Program-made: the position numbers and the translations under genes
Assembly (NCBI GenBank): GCA_900546495.1
Contig: URDN01000042.1
Coordinates: forward strand, 1 to 21,085
Direction of reading: 5' to 3'
Origin: an uncultured Lachnospiraceae bacterium
Lineage (GTDB): Bacteria; Bacillota; Clostridia; Lachnospirales; Lachnospiraceae
Length of the DNA: 21,085 nt
In this document: positions 1 to 9,227 of the stretch, piece after piece
How the letters are laid out: each line of letters opens with the position of its first letter
Numbering within the stretch: position 1 is the stretch's first letter
The notes under the pieces: generated by a model
Told to the model about the DNA's origin: nothing
Databases searched by the model: none
Seen by the model: only the letters and a program-made list of their open reading frames with translations

Positions 1-50
1 TGCCGGCATTGAAGTTTTTTCATCTTGTTCCTTAAACGACAAACAAGAAT

Positions 51-1544
51 TTATTGTACTGATAGGTAAGAATATCCCATCAGGTTCTCATCCACTTCTC
101 TGGCTGCTTCGCGTCCCTCACGGATTGCCCATAAAACCAGTGACTGTCCTCTGTGCATATCGCCTGCAGTAAAGACTTTTTTCACATTGGTCTTGTAGCA
201 GCCTGCTTCTGTCTCTACGTTTGTTCTGGCATTTAATTTTACACCAAAAGCATCTGCCACGTATTTCTCTGTACCAAGGAATCCTGCTGCGATGAGTACC
301 AGATCTGCATCCAGTTTCTGCTCACTGCCCTCTACCGGAACCATGTTCATGCGACCGGTTTTCTCATCTTTTTTCGCTTCCAGTTTTACAGTGATCAGAC
401 CTGTGAGATTGCCGTTTTTATCTTTCAGAAACTCTTTTACCGTTGTCTGATAGATTCGCGGATCATGTCCGAATACAGCAATAGCTTCTTCCTGACCGTA
501 ATCTGTCTTGCAGATTTTTGGCCATTCCGGCCACGGATTGTTCTCGGCACGCTGATCCGGAGCTTTCGGCATCATCTCAAGCTGTGTTACGGATACTGCT
601 CCATGACGGATGCTTGTTCCCACACAGTCATTTCCAGTATCACCACCACCGATGATCACAACTTTTTTGCCCTTTGCAGAGACAAACTTTTTATCTTTCA
701 GATTGGAATCCAACAGACTTTTTGTAGTCTGTGAAAGAAAATCCACTGCAAAATAAATACCTTTTGCATCTCTGCCCGGTGCATTGATATCACGCGGATT
801 TTTGGCACCGCAGGCAAGTACCACAGCATCATACTCTTTCAGGAGTTTTGTTGCCTTTTCGTCTTTTCCTACATTTACACCAGTCACAAAATTGATGCCT
901 TCCTCGGTCATCACATTGATTTTCCGGTCGATAATGTGTTTTTCCAGTTTCATATTCGGAATACCATACATCAACAGTCCGCCTACACGGTCATCGCGCT
1001 CATATACCGTTACCAGATGACCTCTGCGGTTTAACTGGTCTGCTACAGCCAGACCAGCCGGACCGGATCCGATGACAGCCACTTTTTTGCCGGTACGGAC
1101 TTTTGGCGGATTTGCTTTCGCATATCCTTTTTCGTATGCATTTTCAATGATTCCATACTCGTTATCCCTTACAGTGACCGGATCATCATGCAGACCGCAG
1201 GTACATGCAGCCTCACACAGTGCCGGGCAGACACGGGATGTAAATTCCGGGAAGTTGTTGGTTTTGTGCAGACGCTCGTAAGCCTGCTCCCATGTTCCCA
1301 TATAGATCAGATCATTCCACTCCGGCACCAGATTGTGCAGTGGGCAGCCACTGGTCATACCCATGAGTGTCATACCTGACTGACAGAAGGGAACGCCGCA
1401 TGCCATGCAGCGTGATCCCTGAATCTCCTGTTTTTTCTTTGAGAGGTGGATGTGGAATTCATCAAAATTTTTGATTCTTTCTTTCGGTTCAACCGCTTTG
1501 CTTACCTCTCGGTCATATTCCATAAATCCTGTTGGTTTTCCCAT
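51..1544 (-). CDS. gltD: Glutamate synthase (NADPH) small subunit
   Basis: This is the 497-residue beta subunit of NADPH-dependent glutamate synthase. It takes electrons from NADPH and passes them through FAD and iron-sulfur centres to the large subunit, in the cytoplasm. The N-terminal cysteine-rich domain is visible: C46, C49, C54 and C67, then C106, C110, C114 and C116. An FAD-binding GSGPAG follows at 159-164, and an NADPH-binding GGGDTG at 299-304. The C-terminal FTAGDMHRGQSLVLWAIREG segment is the usual second FAD contact. The length is normal. The start is set by an AGGAGG six bases upstream of the ATG. It lies 24 bp after gltB, so the two are co-transcribed. The stop is TAA, and no convincing terminator is visible in the 50 bases left in the window. 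Related GltD-like proteins (NfnB, PreT) exist, but the gltB neighbour settles the call. Confidence 0.97.
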   Translation of the reverse strand: MGKPTGFMEYDREVSKAVEPKERIKNFDEFHIHLSKKKQEIQGSRCMACGVPFCQSGMTLMGMTSGCPLHNLVPEWNDLIYMGTWEQAYERLHKTNNFPEFTSRVCPALCEAACTCGLHDDPVTVRDNEYGIIENAYEKGYAKANPPKVRTGKKVAVIGSGPAGLAVADQLNRRGHLVTVYERDDRVGGLLMYGIPNMKLEKHIIDRKINVMTEEGINFVTGVNVGKDEKATKLLKEYDAVVLACGAKNPRDINAPGRDAKGIYFAVDFLSQTTKSLLDSNLKDKKFVSAKGKKVVIIGGGDTGNDCVGTSIRHGAVSVTQLEMMPKAPDQRAENNPWPEWPKICKTDYGQEEAIAVFGHDPRIYQTTVKEFLKDKNGNLTGLITVKLEAKKDEKTGRMNMVPVEGSEQKLDADLVLIAAGFLGTEKYVADAFGVKLNARTNVETEAGCYKTNVKKVFTAGDMHRGQSLVLWAIREGREAAREVDENLMGYSYLSVQ

Positions 1545-1568
1545 TTTAATCCTCCTGTTTTACCGAAA

Positions 1569-4500
1569 TTACGCCTGCTGTTCCAAATTTGCATAAAATG
1601 CTTCAATCTGAGCCTGCTCTACGTTGTAGCCTTTTTCTTCCATCTGTACGATGGTTGTCAGCATATGATGATAATCATATGGCACTACTTTTTTGAATTT
1701 CGGCAGATATTCTCCGAAGTTATCCAGAATTTCTTTTCCTTTTACAGAATTGGTCAAAGCAACATGTTCCTGAATCAGTTCTTTCAATTCCTGTACATCG
1801 TATTTGTTGGTCAATTCCTCAGTAAATACCATTTCTTTGTTGGTTCTTGTATACAGATCGTTGTCCTCATCCAACACATATGCGACACCGCCGCTCATAC
1901 CTGCTGCGAAGTTTTTGCCTGTTTTTCCGATAACAACCACACGTCCGCCGGTCATATACTCACATCCGTGATCACCGACACCCTCAACGACTGCAATTGC
2001 ACCGGAGTTTCTTACGGCAAAACGCTCTCCTGCCACACCGTTGATAAATGCTTTTCCGCTTGTTGCACCGTAAAGTGCAACGTTACCGATGACGATATTT
2101 TCATCCTGACGGTATTTGATTCCCTTTGGTGGATATACGACCAGTTTTCCACCGGAAAGTCCTTTTCCGAAGTAATCATTGCTGTCGCCTTCCAGCTCCA
2201 GTGTCAGACCATTCGGGATAAAGGCTCCAAAGCTCTGTCCACCGGCTCCGTTACATTTTACAACGTATGTATCTTCTTCCAGTGTATCTTTGTATCTTCT
2301 TGTAATCTCAGAACCAAAAATGGTACCAAAGGAACGGTTGATATTAGAAACATTGATTTCAATGCTTCGTTTCTGTTTCTGATCCAGTGCGGATTTCATC
2401 TGTTTTAACAGCACTTTCTCATCCGCTGTTTTCTGAAGTTCAAAATCGTATACTTTCTTCGGATCAAAAATAACTTTATCTTTGGAACTTGCAAACGGAT
2501 TCTCGAGAATGTTCTTCAGATCCAGTTTTGCAGCATGACCGGTTAAGTTGTCACGTACTTTCAGCAGATCAGAACGTCCAACCAGCTCATCTACTGTGCG
2601 GACACCAAGTTTTGCCATATATTCGCGAAGCTCCTGAGCGATAAAACGCATGAAATTCATAACATATTCCGGTTTTCCGGCAAAACGTTTTCTCAGTTCC
2701 GGATTCTGTGTGGCGATACCAACCGGACATGTATCCAGGTTGCAGACACGCATCATGACGCATCCCATCGTTACCAGCGGAGCTGTGGCAAAACCAAATT
2801 CCTCGGCACCAAGCATGGCTGCTACGGCAACGTCACGACCACTCATGAGTTTGCCATCTGTCTCGATGCGGACTTTATTTCTCAGGCCGTTCATGATCAG
2901 TGTCTGATGTGTCTCAGCCAGACCAAGCTCCCAGGGAAGTCCTGCATTGTGGATAGAACTTCTCGGTGCGGCACCGGTTCCTCCGTCATAACCGGAGATC
3001 AGGATAACTTGTGCACCGGCTTTTGCAACACCGGCTGCAACTGTTCCGACACCTGCTTCTGATACCAGTTTTACGGAAATGCGTGCTCTTGTGTTTGCAT
3101 TTTTCAGGTCAAAGATCAGCTGTTCCAAATCCTCAATGGAGTAAATATCGTGATGAGGCGGCGGTGAGATCAGACTTACACCCGGTGTGGAAAGTCTTGT
3201 TTTTGCAATCCACGGATATACTTTTTTGCCCGGTAAATGTCCGCCTTCTCCCGGTTTTGCGCCCTGTGCCATTTTGATCTGAATCTCCTGTGCGCTGACA
3301 AGGTAACGACTGGTTACACCAAATCGTCCGGAAGCAACCTGTTTGATTGCAGAACATCTCTCAGTATCCAGACGCTCCAGACTCTCACCACCTTCACCGG
3401 AGTTGGATTTACCATGTAACCGGTTCATGGCGATAGCCAGTGTCTCATGGGCTTCCTGTGAAATAGAACCGTAGGACATCGCACCTGTTTTAAATCTTGT
3501 CACAATGGAGTCAACGCTCTCTACTTCATCGATTGGAATACCTGACTTCGGATATTTGAAATCAAGGGTTCCACGGATATTCATAATGTCGGTCTCATTA
3601 TTGACCAGTTTTGTATACTCTTTAAATAAATCATAGTCCCCACGTTTTGTGGACTCCTGCAGCAGATGAATTGTCTGTGGATTGTACAGATGTTTCTGTG
3701 CTCCGCTGCGCATCTTGTGATGTCCTTTGCTGTCCAATGTCAGCTCAGTCTGTAATCCAAGCGGATCAAATGCCATGGAATGCAGCTCATTGACATCATT
3801 TTCAATATCAGAAATTGTGATGCCACCGATTCTGCTGACAGTATCCGTAAAATATTTATCAATGACACTTCGATCAATACCGATGGCTTCGAAAATCTTG
3901 GATCCCTGATAGGACTGGATTGTGGAAATACCCATCTTGGAAGCAATTTTTACAATTCCATGTAATACTGCAGAGTTGTAATCATTGATTGCCGCATAAT
4001 AATCTTTATCAAGCAGATGATCATCTACCAGCTGCTCAATCGTATCCTGCGCCAGATACGGGTTGATCGCACAGGCACCGTAACCAAGCAGTGTTGCAAA
4101 ATGGTGGATCTCACGCGGCTCACCACTCTCCAGGATCATTGCCACTGCAGTTCTTTTCTTTGTCTGGATCAGATGCTGCTGCATTGCAGAAACTGCCAGC
4201 AGTGACGGAATTGCCACATGGTTCTCATCCACGCCACGATCGGACAGGATCAGGATGTTCGTGCCGTCACGGTATGCACGGTCTGCCTCTACAAACAGGC
4301 GGTCAATGGCTTTCTCCAGACTTGTGTTTTTATAATAAATAATCGGAACAACGCCGACTTTAAACCCTTCTTTTTTCATATGTTTGATTTTCAGAAGGTC
4401 TGTATTTGTCAGGATTGGATTTTTGATTTTCAATACCTGACAGTTTTTCGGCTCTTCCTCCAGGATGTTTCCATCTTCACCAACATATACTGTTGTAGAT

Positions 4501-6113
4501 GTGACAATCTCCTCACGGATAGCATCGATTGGTGGATTTGTTACCTGCGCAAACAGCTGTTTGAAATAGTTAAACAGCGGTTGATGATCATCGGATAATA
4601 CAGCCAGCGGTGTATCAATACCCATGGCTGCGGTAGATTCCGCACCGGTTTTTGCCATTGGAAGCATCACTGTCTTTACAGACTCATAAGAATAACCAAA
4701 GGCTTTCTGGATGCGGTGCAGATCATCGCCGGTGTAACGCGGTACACGCACATTCGGAATCTTCAGATCTTTTAACTCTACCAGATATTCATCCAGCCAC
4801 TGTCCATAAGGACGTTTGCCGGCATACGATTCTTTCAGCTCATCATCATCGATGACACGGCCTTTGACGGTATCAACCAGAAGCATTTTGCCCGGACGCA
4901 GACGGTCTTTTGTGACAACCTTCGTCGGATCTACATCCAACACACCTACTTCAGATGCAAGGATCAGATAATCATCATCTGTAATGTAGTAACGGGATGG
5001 ACGCAGACCGTTGCGGTCAAGAACTGCTCCCATAATATCACCATCACTGAATACGATGGATGCTGGACCATCCCACGGCTCCATCATCGTTGCGTAATAT
5101 TGATAAAAATCTTTTTTCTTCTGACTCATCAGATGGTTATTTGCCCACGGCTCCGGAATAGTAATCATAACGGCCAGTGGAAGCTCCATACCACTCATAA
5201 CAAGGAACTCCAGTGTGTTATCCAGCATTGCGGAATCGGAACCGGATTTATTAACTACCGGAAGTACCTTGGATAACTGACCTTTCAGATGCTCAGACTC
5301 CATGGTCTCCTCGCGGGCCAGCATCTTATCAGAGTTACCTTTGATGGTATTGATCTCACCGTTATGTACCATAAAGCGGTTCGGATGTGCACGCTCCCAG
5401 CTCGGATTTGTGTTTGTGGAGAATCTGGAATGAACCATTGCGATGGCAGATTCATAATCCGGATCCTGCAGATCCTTGAAAAACAGGCGCAGCTCGTTTA
5501 CAAGAAACATACCTTTATAAACGATGGTTCTGCTGGACAGTGATACCACATAAGTATTGTCATTGGACTGTTCAAAGACACGACGTGCCACATACAGGCG
5601 ACGGTCAAAATCCAGACCTTTTTCAACGTCATCCGGACGTTTGATAAATGCCTGCATAATGTATGGCATGCAGTCTACGGCTTTCTGTCCGATGACAGTC
5701 GGATCAGTCGGCACTTCACGCCATGCCAGCAGCTCCAGGCCTTCTTTTTCAATGATGACTTCAAACATCTTTTTCGCCTGATTGCGTTTTAACTCGTCCT
5801 GCGGGAAGAAAAACATACCAATTCCGTAATCTCTTTCTTCACCTAAAAAGACACCGAGGGATTTCATGGTTTTGGAGAAGAATCTGTGAGATATCTGTAA
5901 CAGAATACCTACTCCATCACCAGTTTTTCCTTCGGCGTCTTTGCCAGCTCTATGTTTTAAGTTTTCAACAATTTTTAATGCGTTTTCAACCGTCTGATGT
6001 GTTTTCACACCTTTAATGTTTACCACAGCACCAATACCGCAGTTGTCATGTTCGAACCTTGGATCGTACATGCCGACAGCCTTGGCGTTGCTCTCGTTCA
6101 TATGAAGTTTCAT
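1569..6113 (-). CDS. gltB: Glutamate synthase (NADPH) large subunit
   Basis: This is the 1514-residue alpha subunit of glutamate synthase. It hydrolyses glutamine and transfers the ammonia to 2-oxoglutarate, giving two glutamates. The N-terminal class II glutamine amidotransferase domain begins at a Cys in FEHDNCGIG (C25). The first 24 residues are therefore a propeptide expected to be cut off to free the catalytic cysteine. The central and FMN synthase domains follow, with LISGYDGGTGAAP near residue 1045. The 3Fe-4S cysteines are in CVMMRVCNLDTCPVG near residue 1118. The C-terminal GXGXG beta-helix domain covers roughly residues 1230-1450. The length is normal for the family. The start has AAGGAAG upstream at good spacing. 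It is the first gene of the gltBD operon, transcribed from the promoter at 6185-6213. Confidence 0.97.
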   Translation of the reverse strand: MKLHMNESNAKAVGMYDPRFEHDNCGIGAVVNIKGVKTHQTVENALKIVENLKHRAGKDAEGKTGDGVGILLQISHRFFSKTMKSLGVFLGEERDYGIGMFFFPQDELKRNQAKKMFEVIIEKEGLELLAWREVPTDPTVIGQKAVDCMPYIMQAFIKRPDDVEKGLDFDRRLYVARRVFEQSNDNTYVVSLSSRTIVYKGMFLVNELRLFFKDLQDPDYESAIAMVHSRFSTNTNPSWERAHPNRFMVHNGEINTIKGNSDKMLAREETMESEHLKGQLSKVLPVVNKSGSDSAMLDNTLEFLVMSGMELPLAVMITIPEPWANNHLMSQKKKDFYQYYATMMEPWDGPASIVFSDGDIMGAVLDRNGLRPSRYYITDDDYLILASEVGVLDVDPTKVVTKDRLRPGKMLLVDTVKGRVIDDDELKESYAGKRPYGQWLDEYLVELKDLKIPNVRVPRYTGDDLHRIQKAFGYSYESVKTVMLPMAKTGAESTAAMGIDTPLAVLSDDHQPLFNYFKQLFAQVTNPPIDAIREEIVTSTTVYVGEDGNILEEEPKNCQVLKIKNPILTNTDLLKIKHMKKEGFKVGVVPIIYYKNTSLEKAIDRLFVEADRAYRDGTNILILSDRGVDENHVAIPSLLAVSAMQQHLIQTKKRTAVAMILESGEPREIHHFATLLGYGACAINPYLAQDTIEQLVDDHLLDKDYYAAINDYNSAVLHGIVKIASKMGISTIQSYQGSKIFEAIGIDRSVIDKYFTDTVSRIGGITISDIENDVNELHSMAFDPLGLQTELTLDSKGHHKMRSGAQKHLYNPQTIHLLQESTKRGDYDLFKEYTKLVNNETDIMNIRGTLDFKYPKSGIPIDEVESVDSIVTRFKTGAMSYGSISQEAHETLAIAMNRLHGKSNSGEGGESLERLDTERCSAIKQVASGRFGVTSRYLVSAQEIQIKMAQGAKPGEGGHLPGKKVYPWIAKTRLSTPGVSLISPPPHHDIYSIEDLEQLIFDLKNANTRARISVKLVSEAGVGTVAAGVAKAGAQVILISGYDGGTGAAPRSSIHNAGLPWELGLAETHQTLIMNGLRNKVRIETDGKLMSGRDVAVAAMLGAEEFGFATAPLVTMGCVMMRVCNLDTCPVGIATQNPELRKRFAGKPEYVMNFMRFIAQELREYMAKLGVRTVDELVGRSDLLKVRDNLTGHAAKLDLKNILENPFASSKDKVIFDPKKVYDFELQKTADEKVLLKQMKSALDQKQKRSIEINVSNINRSFGTIFGSEITRRYKDTLEEDTYVVKCNGAGGQSFGAFIPNGLTLELEGDSNDYFGKGLSGGKLVVYPPKGIKYRQDENIVIGNVALYGATSGKAFINGVAGERFAVRNSGAIAVVEGVGDHGCEYMTGGRVVVIGKTGKNFAAGMSGGVAYVLDEDNDLYTRTNKEMVFTEELTNKYDVQELKELIQEHVALTNSVKGKEILDNFGEYLPKFKKVVPYDYHHMLTTIVQMEEKGYNVEQAQIEAFYANLEQQA

Positions 6114-6184
6114 AACATCTTCCTTTCTGTAATCCGTTACATACGCTTTTTACATGTATTAACGCGAACTGATTGATTGGGTAT

Positions 6185-6213
6185 ACTATACCGCTTTTTC
6201 CGGAAAATGTAAA
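6185..6213 (-). promoter_or_regulatory. gltBD promoter with palindromic spacer
   Basis: On the minus strand, TTTACA (6208-6213) and TATAGT (6185-6190) are separated by exactly 17 bp, a strong sigma-A-type promoter. Transcription would start about 65 bases before the gltB ATG. The spacer contains the perfect palindrome TTTTCCGGAAAA (6196-6207). The -10 box is embedded in GTATAGTATAC, also palindromic. A further dyad, TTGTCTGACAA, lies about 20 bp upstream of the -35 box (6232-6242). These are candidate operator sites. No regulator gene is adjacent. Confidence 0.7.
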
Positions 6214-6343
6214 CCTACTTTTTTTCTTAAGTTGTCAGACAATCAGATAATTTACTTTGTGTTGCACTATTGTTTCTAAATTATTTTAATTATCTGTTTA
6301 TTTTATTTCTTATCGCACAATTCTGCTTTATATTTCTTTATAA

Positions 6344-6391
6344 AAAAATTTACCTGTAGGTATTAGATTCTTGTGTTACAGGTAAATTTTT
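6344..6391. terminator. Bidirectional rho-independent terminator after panF
   Basis: A perfect 15-bp inverted repeat, AAAAATTTACCTGTA (6344-6358) and its complement (6377-6391), has an 18-base loop. A or T runs on both flanks give a U-tract in either direction. On the minus strand it ends the yhdT-panF transcript about 135 bp past the panF stop and insulates the gltB promoter. Confidence 0.85.
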
Positions 6392-6525
6392 CAAATTTTA
6401 TGTTCAATTCATTCTTTTTTGGGATATTGGCTAAAATTTAGTATTGTGTAGGGCAAAATCGCAGAGTCCCTTTTCATAACTTTCATTGAAACCACACACT
6501 TACCCGTACGTTCTACATTTCGCCC

Positions 6526-8007
6526 TTAAAAATACAATTTCAAAACTTTATCATCTGTTTTTTTGCCAACTACGGAACCGATCAGCATGCAAACCAGTGA
6601 TACACTGATGCCGATCAAAATCTGGTGCAGATTCGCGATTTTTAATCCAAAGAACATGGTCACACAGTAGCACACGGTTCCACCGATAATCGCACTGATC
6701 GCTCCGGCTTTGTTTGCCTTTTTCCAGAACATACCAAGTAAGAAAATCCAGAAAAATGCACTTTCCAGTCCGCCGAAAGCAAACATATTGATCTTCCAGA
6801 TGACACTTGGTGGATTGATGGAAATTCCAAAAATGATAAGTCCGATCACCAAAGTACAGATCTGGCTCAGCATAGTTGTTGTTTTCTCGGATACCTCATG
6901 TCCCTTTTTCTCTTTCTCGTACATATACACATCTTTTACGATAGAAGATGTGGTACTCAGCAACAGAGAGGAAATGGTAGAAATGGACGCTGCAATCGGT
7001 CCGATGATACAGATTCCGGCTATCAGTGGTTTTAAGGAACCTGCAATGGCCAACGGAATGATATTGTCCACGCTGTTTCCATAGTCTGCCAGATTACCGG
7101 TCAGCACACCCGCAGATAACACACCAATAAAGTTCATGCCGATATTCATAGCACCAACAACAACAGTTCCAAGGATAATCGCGTGATGCAGAGATTTTGT
7201 ATCTTTGTAGCTTAAGCAGCGCACTGCTGACTGCGGTAATCCCAATGTAAAAATACCAACCAGCATCCACTGGGAAATATACAGGCTCACCGGCATATTT
7301 CCACCGGATAATGGCTCCAGCATTTCCGGTTTTGTCGCTGTGATATTTTCCATAATGGTCTCATAACCGCCGCCCTGACGGATAATACCAACCAGCAGGA
7401 TCACCATTCCTGCCAGCATAACCATAGCACAAACCGCATCGGTGATGGCTACACCGCGGAATCCGCCGACAGTTGTATAGATAACAACGACCAGACCGAA
7501 TACGACCAGTCCGGTAAGATAAGAATATCCTGTTACTGCCTCGAATAATTTTGCACCACCTACAAACTGTGCTACCATGGTTGCCGCAAAGAAAATAACA
7601 ATGATGATGGCAGAAATATTTGCCAGCACATCGGACTGATATCGGTGTCTGATCACATCAATGATGGTTACCGCATCAATTTTTCGTGAAACCATGGCCA
7701 TTTTTTTACCAAGAATACCAAGCACCAACAATAACGCTGTCACCTGAACGACTGACATATAGATCCATCCGAATCCAATGCTCCAGGCCTGCCCCGGTCC
7801 GCCGACAAAGGAGCTGACCGAACTGTAAGTTGCCACCGTAGTCATCGCCAGTACAAAACCACCCAGGCTGCGGGAACCGATAAAATAATCTTTTACAAAG
7901 CCTTCAGAGGCTTTTTTTGCAGATGCCCGGCGCACATAAATACTTACGATCAGCATAATAATCATAAAAACAAACACCGGCATCAAAGCCAGAATATTCT
8001 TACTCAT
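6526..8007 (-). CDS. panF: Sodium/pantothenate symporter PanF
   Basis: This is a member of the solute:sodium symporter family that imports pantothenate with Na+ across the cytoplasmic membrane. Hallmarks shared with E. coli PanF are FLGSRS-like FIGSRSLGGFVLAMT, SSFVGGPGQAW, the AVRCLSYKD loop and AFGGLESAFFW. There are about 13 hydrophobic segments, as expected. An in-frame ATG lies 39 bp further upstream, but I place the start at 8007 (MSKNILALM). That start has GGAGGAGG at proper spacing, and the longer form would add a charged, non-family N-terminus. The start codon overlaps the yhdT stop (ATGAGTAA type, 8 bp), so translation is coupled. The protein has 493 residues. Pantothenate feeds CoA synthesis. 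No panBCD genes are seen here, which fits uptake but does not prove auxotrophy. Confidence 0.9.
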   Translation of the reverse strand: MSKNILALMPVFVFMIIMLIVSIYVRRASAKKASEGFVKDYFIGSRSLGGFVLAMTTVATYSSVSSFVGGPGQAWSIGFGWIYMSVVQVTALLLVLGILGKKMAMVSRKIDAVTIIDVIRHRYQSDVLANISAIIIVIFFAATMVAQFVGGAKLFEAVTGYSYLTGLVVFGLVVVIYTTVGGFRGVAITDAVCAMVMLAGMVILLVGIIRQGGGYETIMENITATKPEMLEPLSGGNMPVSLYISQWMLVGIFTLGLPQSAVRCLSYKDTKSLHHAIILGTVVVGAMNIGMNFIGVLSAGVLTGNLADYGNSVDNIIPLAIAGSLKPLIAGICIIGPIAASISTISSLLLSTTSSIVKDVYMYEKEKKGHEVSEKTTTMLSQICTLVIGLIIFGISINPPSVIWKINMFAFGGLESAFFWIFLLGMFWKKANKAGAISAIIGGTVCYCVTMFFGLKIANLHQILIGISVSLVCMLIGSVVGKKTDDKVLKLYF

Positions 8008-8254
8008 CCTCGTTTTCCTCCTCCAGATCAAAATTCCTAAATACACGTTTCATCAGATATACAACGACGATAATAGAAAAAATCCATGTGCCAATGCATC
8101 CTGTGATGGCCCATAACGGAGTATGGAAAACGGTGATATGTAACTTACTTACCCCAAAACCTGCAACTATCCAGAACACGATAATTGCAATGACTGCCCA
8201 AAGGACAGATTTTGCCTCTTTTGCGATCTGTCGCAATTTTTCCTTTCGCTTCAT
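8000..8254 (-). CDS. yhdT: YhdT family (DUF997) small membrane protein
   Basis: This 84-residue protein has two strongly hydrophobic stretches (about residues 18-36 and 46-68) and a charged acidic C-terminus (NFDLEEENEDE). This matches YhdT, which is encoded directly upstream of panF in E. coli and many other bacteria. The function is not established. The constant linkage and the 8-bp overlap with panF suggest an accessory subunit of the symporter, which is inference. The start has GGGAGG five bases before the ATG. Its untranslated leader contains a sequence that could pair with this ribosome binding site (see findings). Confidence 0.85.
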   Translation of the reverse strand: MKRKEKLRQIAKEAKSVLWAVIAIIVFWIVAGFGVSKLHITVFHTPLWAITGCIGTWIFSIIVVVYLMKRVFRNFDLEEENEDE

Positions 8255-8384
8255 GACGTCCTCCCTTAATTTCTGGCTCGTGTCAACGATTCCATATTTT
8301 ATAATTTCTTATTAATCACGAATCCTCTCACCTCTGGAATTCAGCAGACAGGAGGATCTGTGTTTGTCACGTATTTTTATCCCA

Positions 8385-8390
8385 ATTATA
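8385..8390 (-). promoter_or_regulatory. Candidate extended -10 promoter for yhdT-panF
   Basis: A TGATATAAT box (extended -10; TATAAT at 8385-8390 on the minus strand) lies about 125 bases upstream of yhdT. The -35 region is poor, so this would depend on the TG extension. It lies in the 176-bp gap between the HAD gene and yhdT, the expected place for an operon promoter. Confidence 0.45.
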
Positions 8391-8430
8391 TCATTAGGCT
8401 GAAATAAATTAGTCGAATGATTATTATTCC

Positions 8431-9093
8431 TTATAATAACGCTTCCCGCAATGCTTTCTGGTCTTCATATACTGCCACAGCACCGGCATTCCACATTTCT
8501 TCTGCGCCTCCGAAGCCATAACCTACGCCAACACAGTCAATGCCACCTTCTTTTGCACCATCTGCGTCATAATGTGTGTCTCCGATCAACACAGTATTTT
8601 CCCTGGAAAAATCCGGATACTGCGCTTCCATACGGCGAAACGCTTCCTGCAATACCTGAATTTTGGTATCAATTTTTCCATCTCCGCTGGCTCCTACTAT
8701 TTCATCCAGTTCGGAAGTCAGATCAAATTTTTCCAAAATCTGCCGACATTGTGCTTCCGGTTTGGAAGATGTGATCACCTGCACATATCCTGCCTCTTTA
8801 AATGCCTGAATCGTTTCGCGCACGCCGCCAAACAATTCACACTCGTATACACCAACCGGAATATAGCGTTCCCGGTAACGTGCAATTGCCTCTTCCGCTT
8901 TCGTTTTGTCAAATCCAAGATATTTTTTAAAGGATAAACGAAATGGCGGTCCTATAAATTTTCTAATTTCCTGCTCTCCTTCCAGATGAATCCCATAAGG
9001 TTCCAGCGCATAAGCCAGACAGTTGCTCACGCCTTCATAGGTATTTGCAACCGTGCCATCCATATCCCAGAAGATATATTTATATTTTTTCAT
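8431..9093 (-). CDS. HAD family hydrolase, phosphoglycolate-phosphatase-like
   Basis: This 220-residue haloacid-dehalogenase phosphatase has all motifs in order. The nucleophile and general acid lie in WDMDGT (D10, D12). Motif II is VITSSKP (109-112). A lysine lies in the GKIDTK segment (140-144). The metal-binding motif IV is GDTHYDADG (171-179). A helical cap between motifs I and II (about residues 16-80) places it in the Gph/PpaX-like subfamily. The substrate cannot be read from sequence; small phosphoesters or pyrophosphate are typical. A GGAG sits six bases before the ATG. It lies 134 bp downstream of folB-folK. A link to folate synthesis, such as dephosphorylating a pterin phosphate, is only a guess from position. 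Confidence 0.88.
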   Translation of the reverse strand: MKKYKYIFWDMDGTVANTYEGVSNCLAYALEPYGIHLEGEQEIRKFIGPPFRLSFKKYLGFDKTKAEEAIARYRERYIPVGVYECELFGGVRETIQAFKEAGYVQVITSSKPEAQCRQILEKFDLTSELDEIVGASGDGKIDTKIQVLQEAFRRMEAQYPDFSRENTVLIGDTHYDADGAKEGGIDCVGVGYGFGGAEEMWNAGAVAVYEDQKALREALL

Positions 9094-9227
9094 CTGCTAC
9101 TCCATTTTTTTCTTTTACTTCATTCATTAACAGTGAACATCTTTTTGTCAGCTTCCCTGTGTTTTCCAGTCTGCATTTCCATATCGGAAATATATAAAAT
9201 CTTGCTTCTGCCACATCGCCACATTTA

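Larger units (their letters stand above)
6114..6525. other. Intergenic region gltB-panF
   Basis: This gap of about 410 bp without a gene is AT-rich. It holds the gltBD promoter and dyads near its left end and the bidirectional terminator at 6344-6391. The stretches 6243-6343 and 6392-6525 show no ORF, RNA gene or repeat that I can support. Confidence 0.6.

Noticed and set aside
24..47. CTTGTT/AACAAG hairpin just after gltD as a terminator
   Set aside because: The stem is only 6 bp, and on the minus strand it is followed by an A-run, not a T-run.
1446..2408. A 320-codon open frame on the plus strand over gltD and gltB
   Set aside because: The product is low-complexity, rich in Phe, Cys and His, with no family resemblance. 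It lies antisense to two certain genes, so it is a shadow frame.
8008..8046. Longer N-terminus for PanF starting at 8046
   Set aside because: It would overlap yhdT further and add MYLGILIWRRKTR. The ATG at 8007 has a strong GGAGGAGG and matches family starts.
8255..8378. A T-box leader upstream of yhdT-panF
   Set aside because: The conserved T-box bulge sequence and a terminator with a U-run are missing.
9174..9195. ATTTCC/GGAAAT hairpin downstream of folB-folK
   Set aside because: It is short and not followed by a U-tract, so there is no reason to call a terminator.
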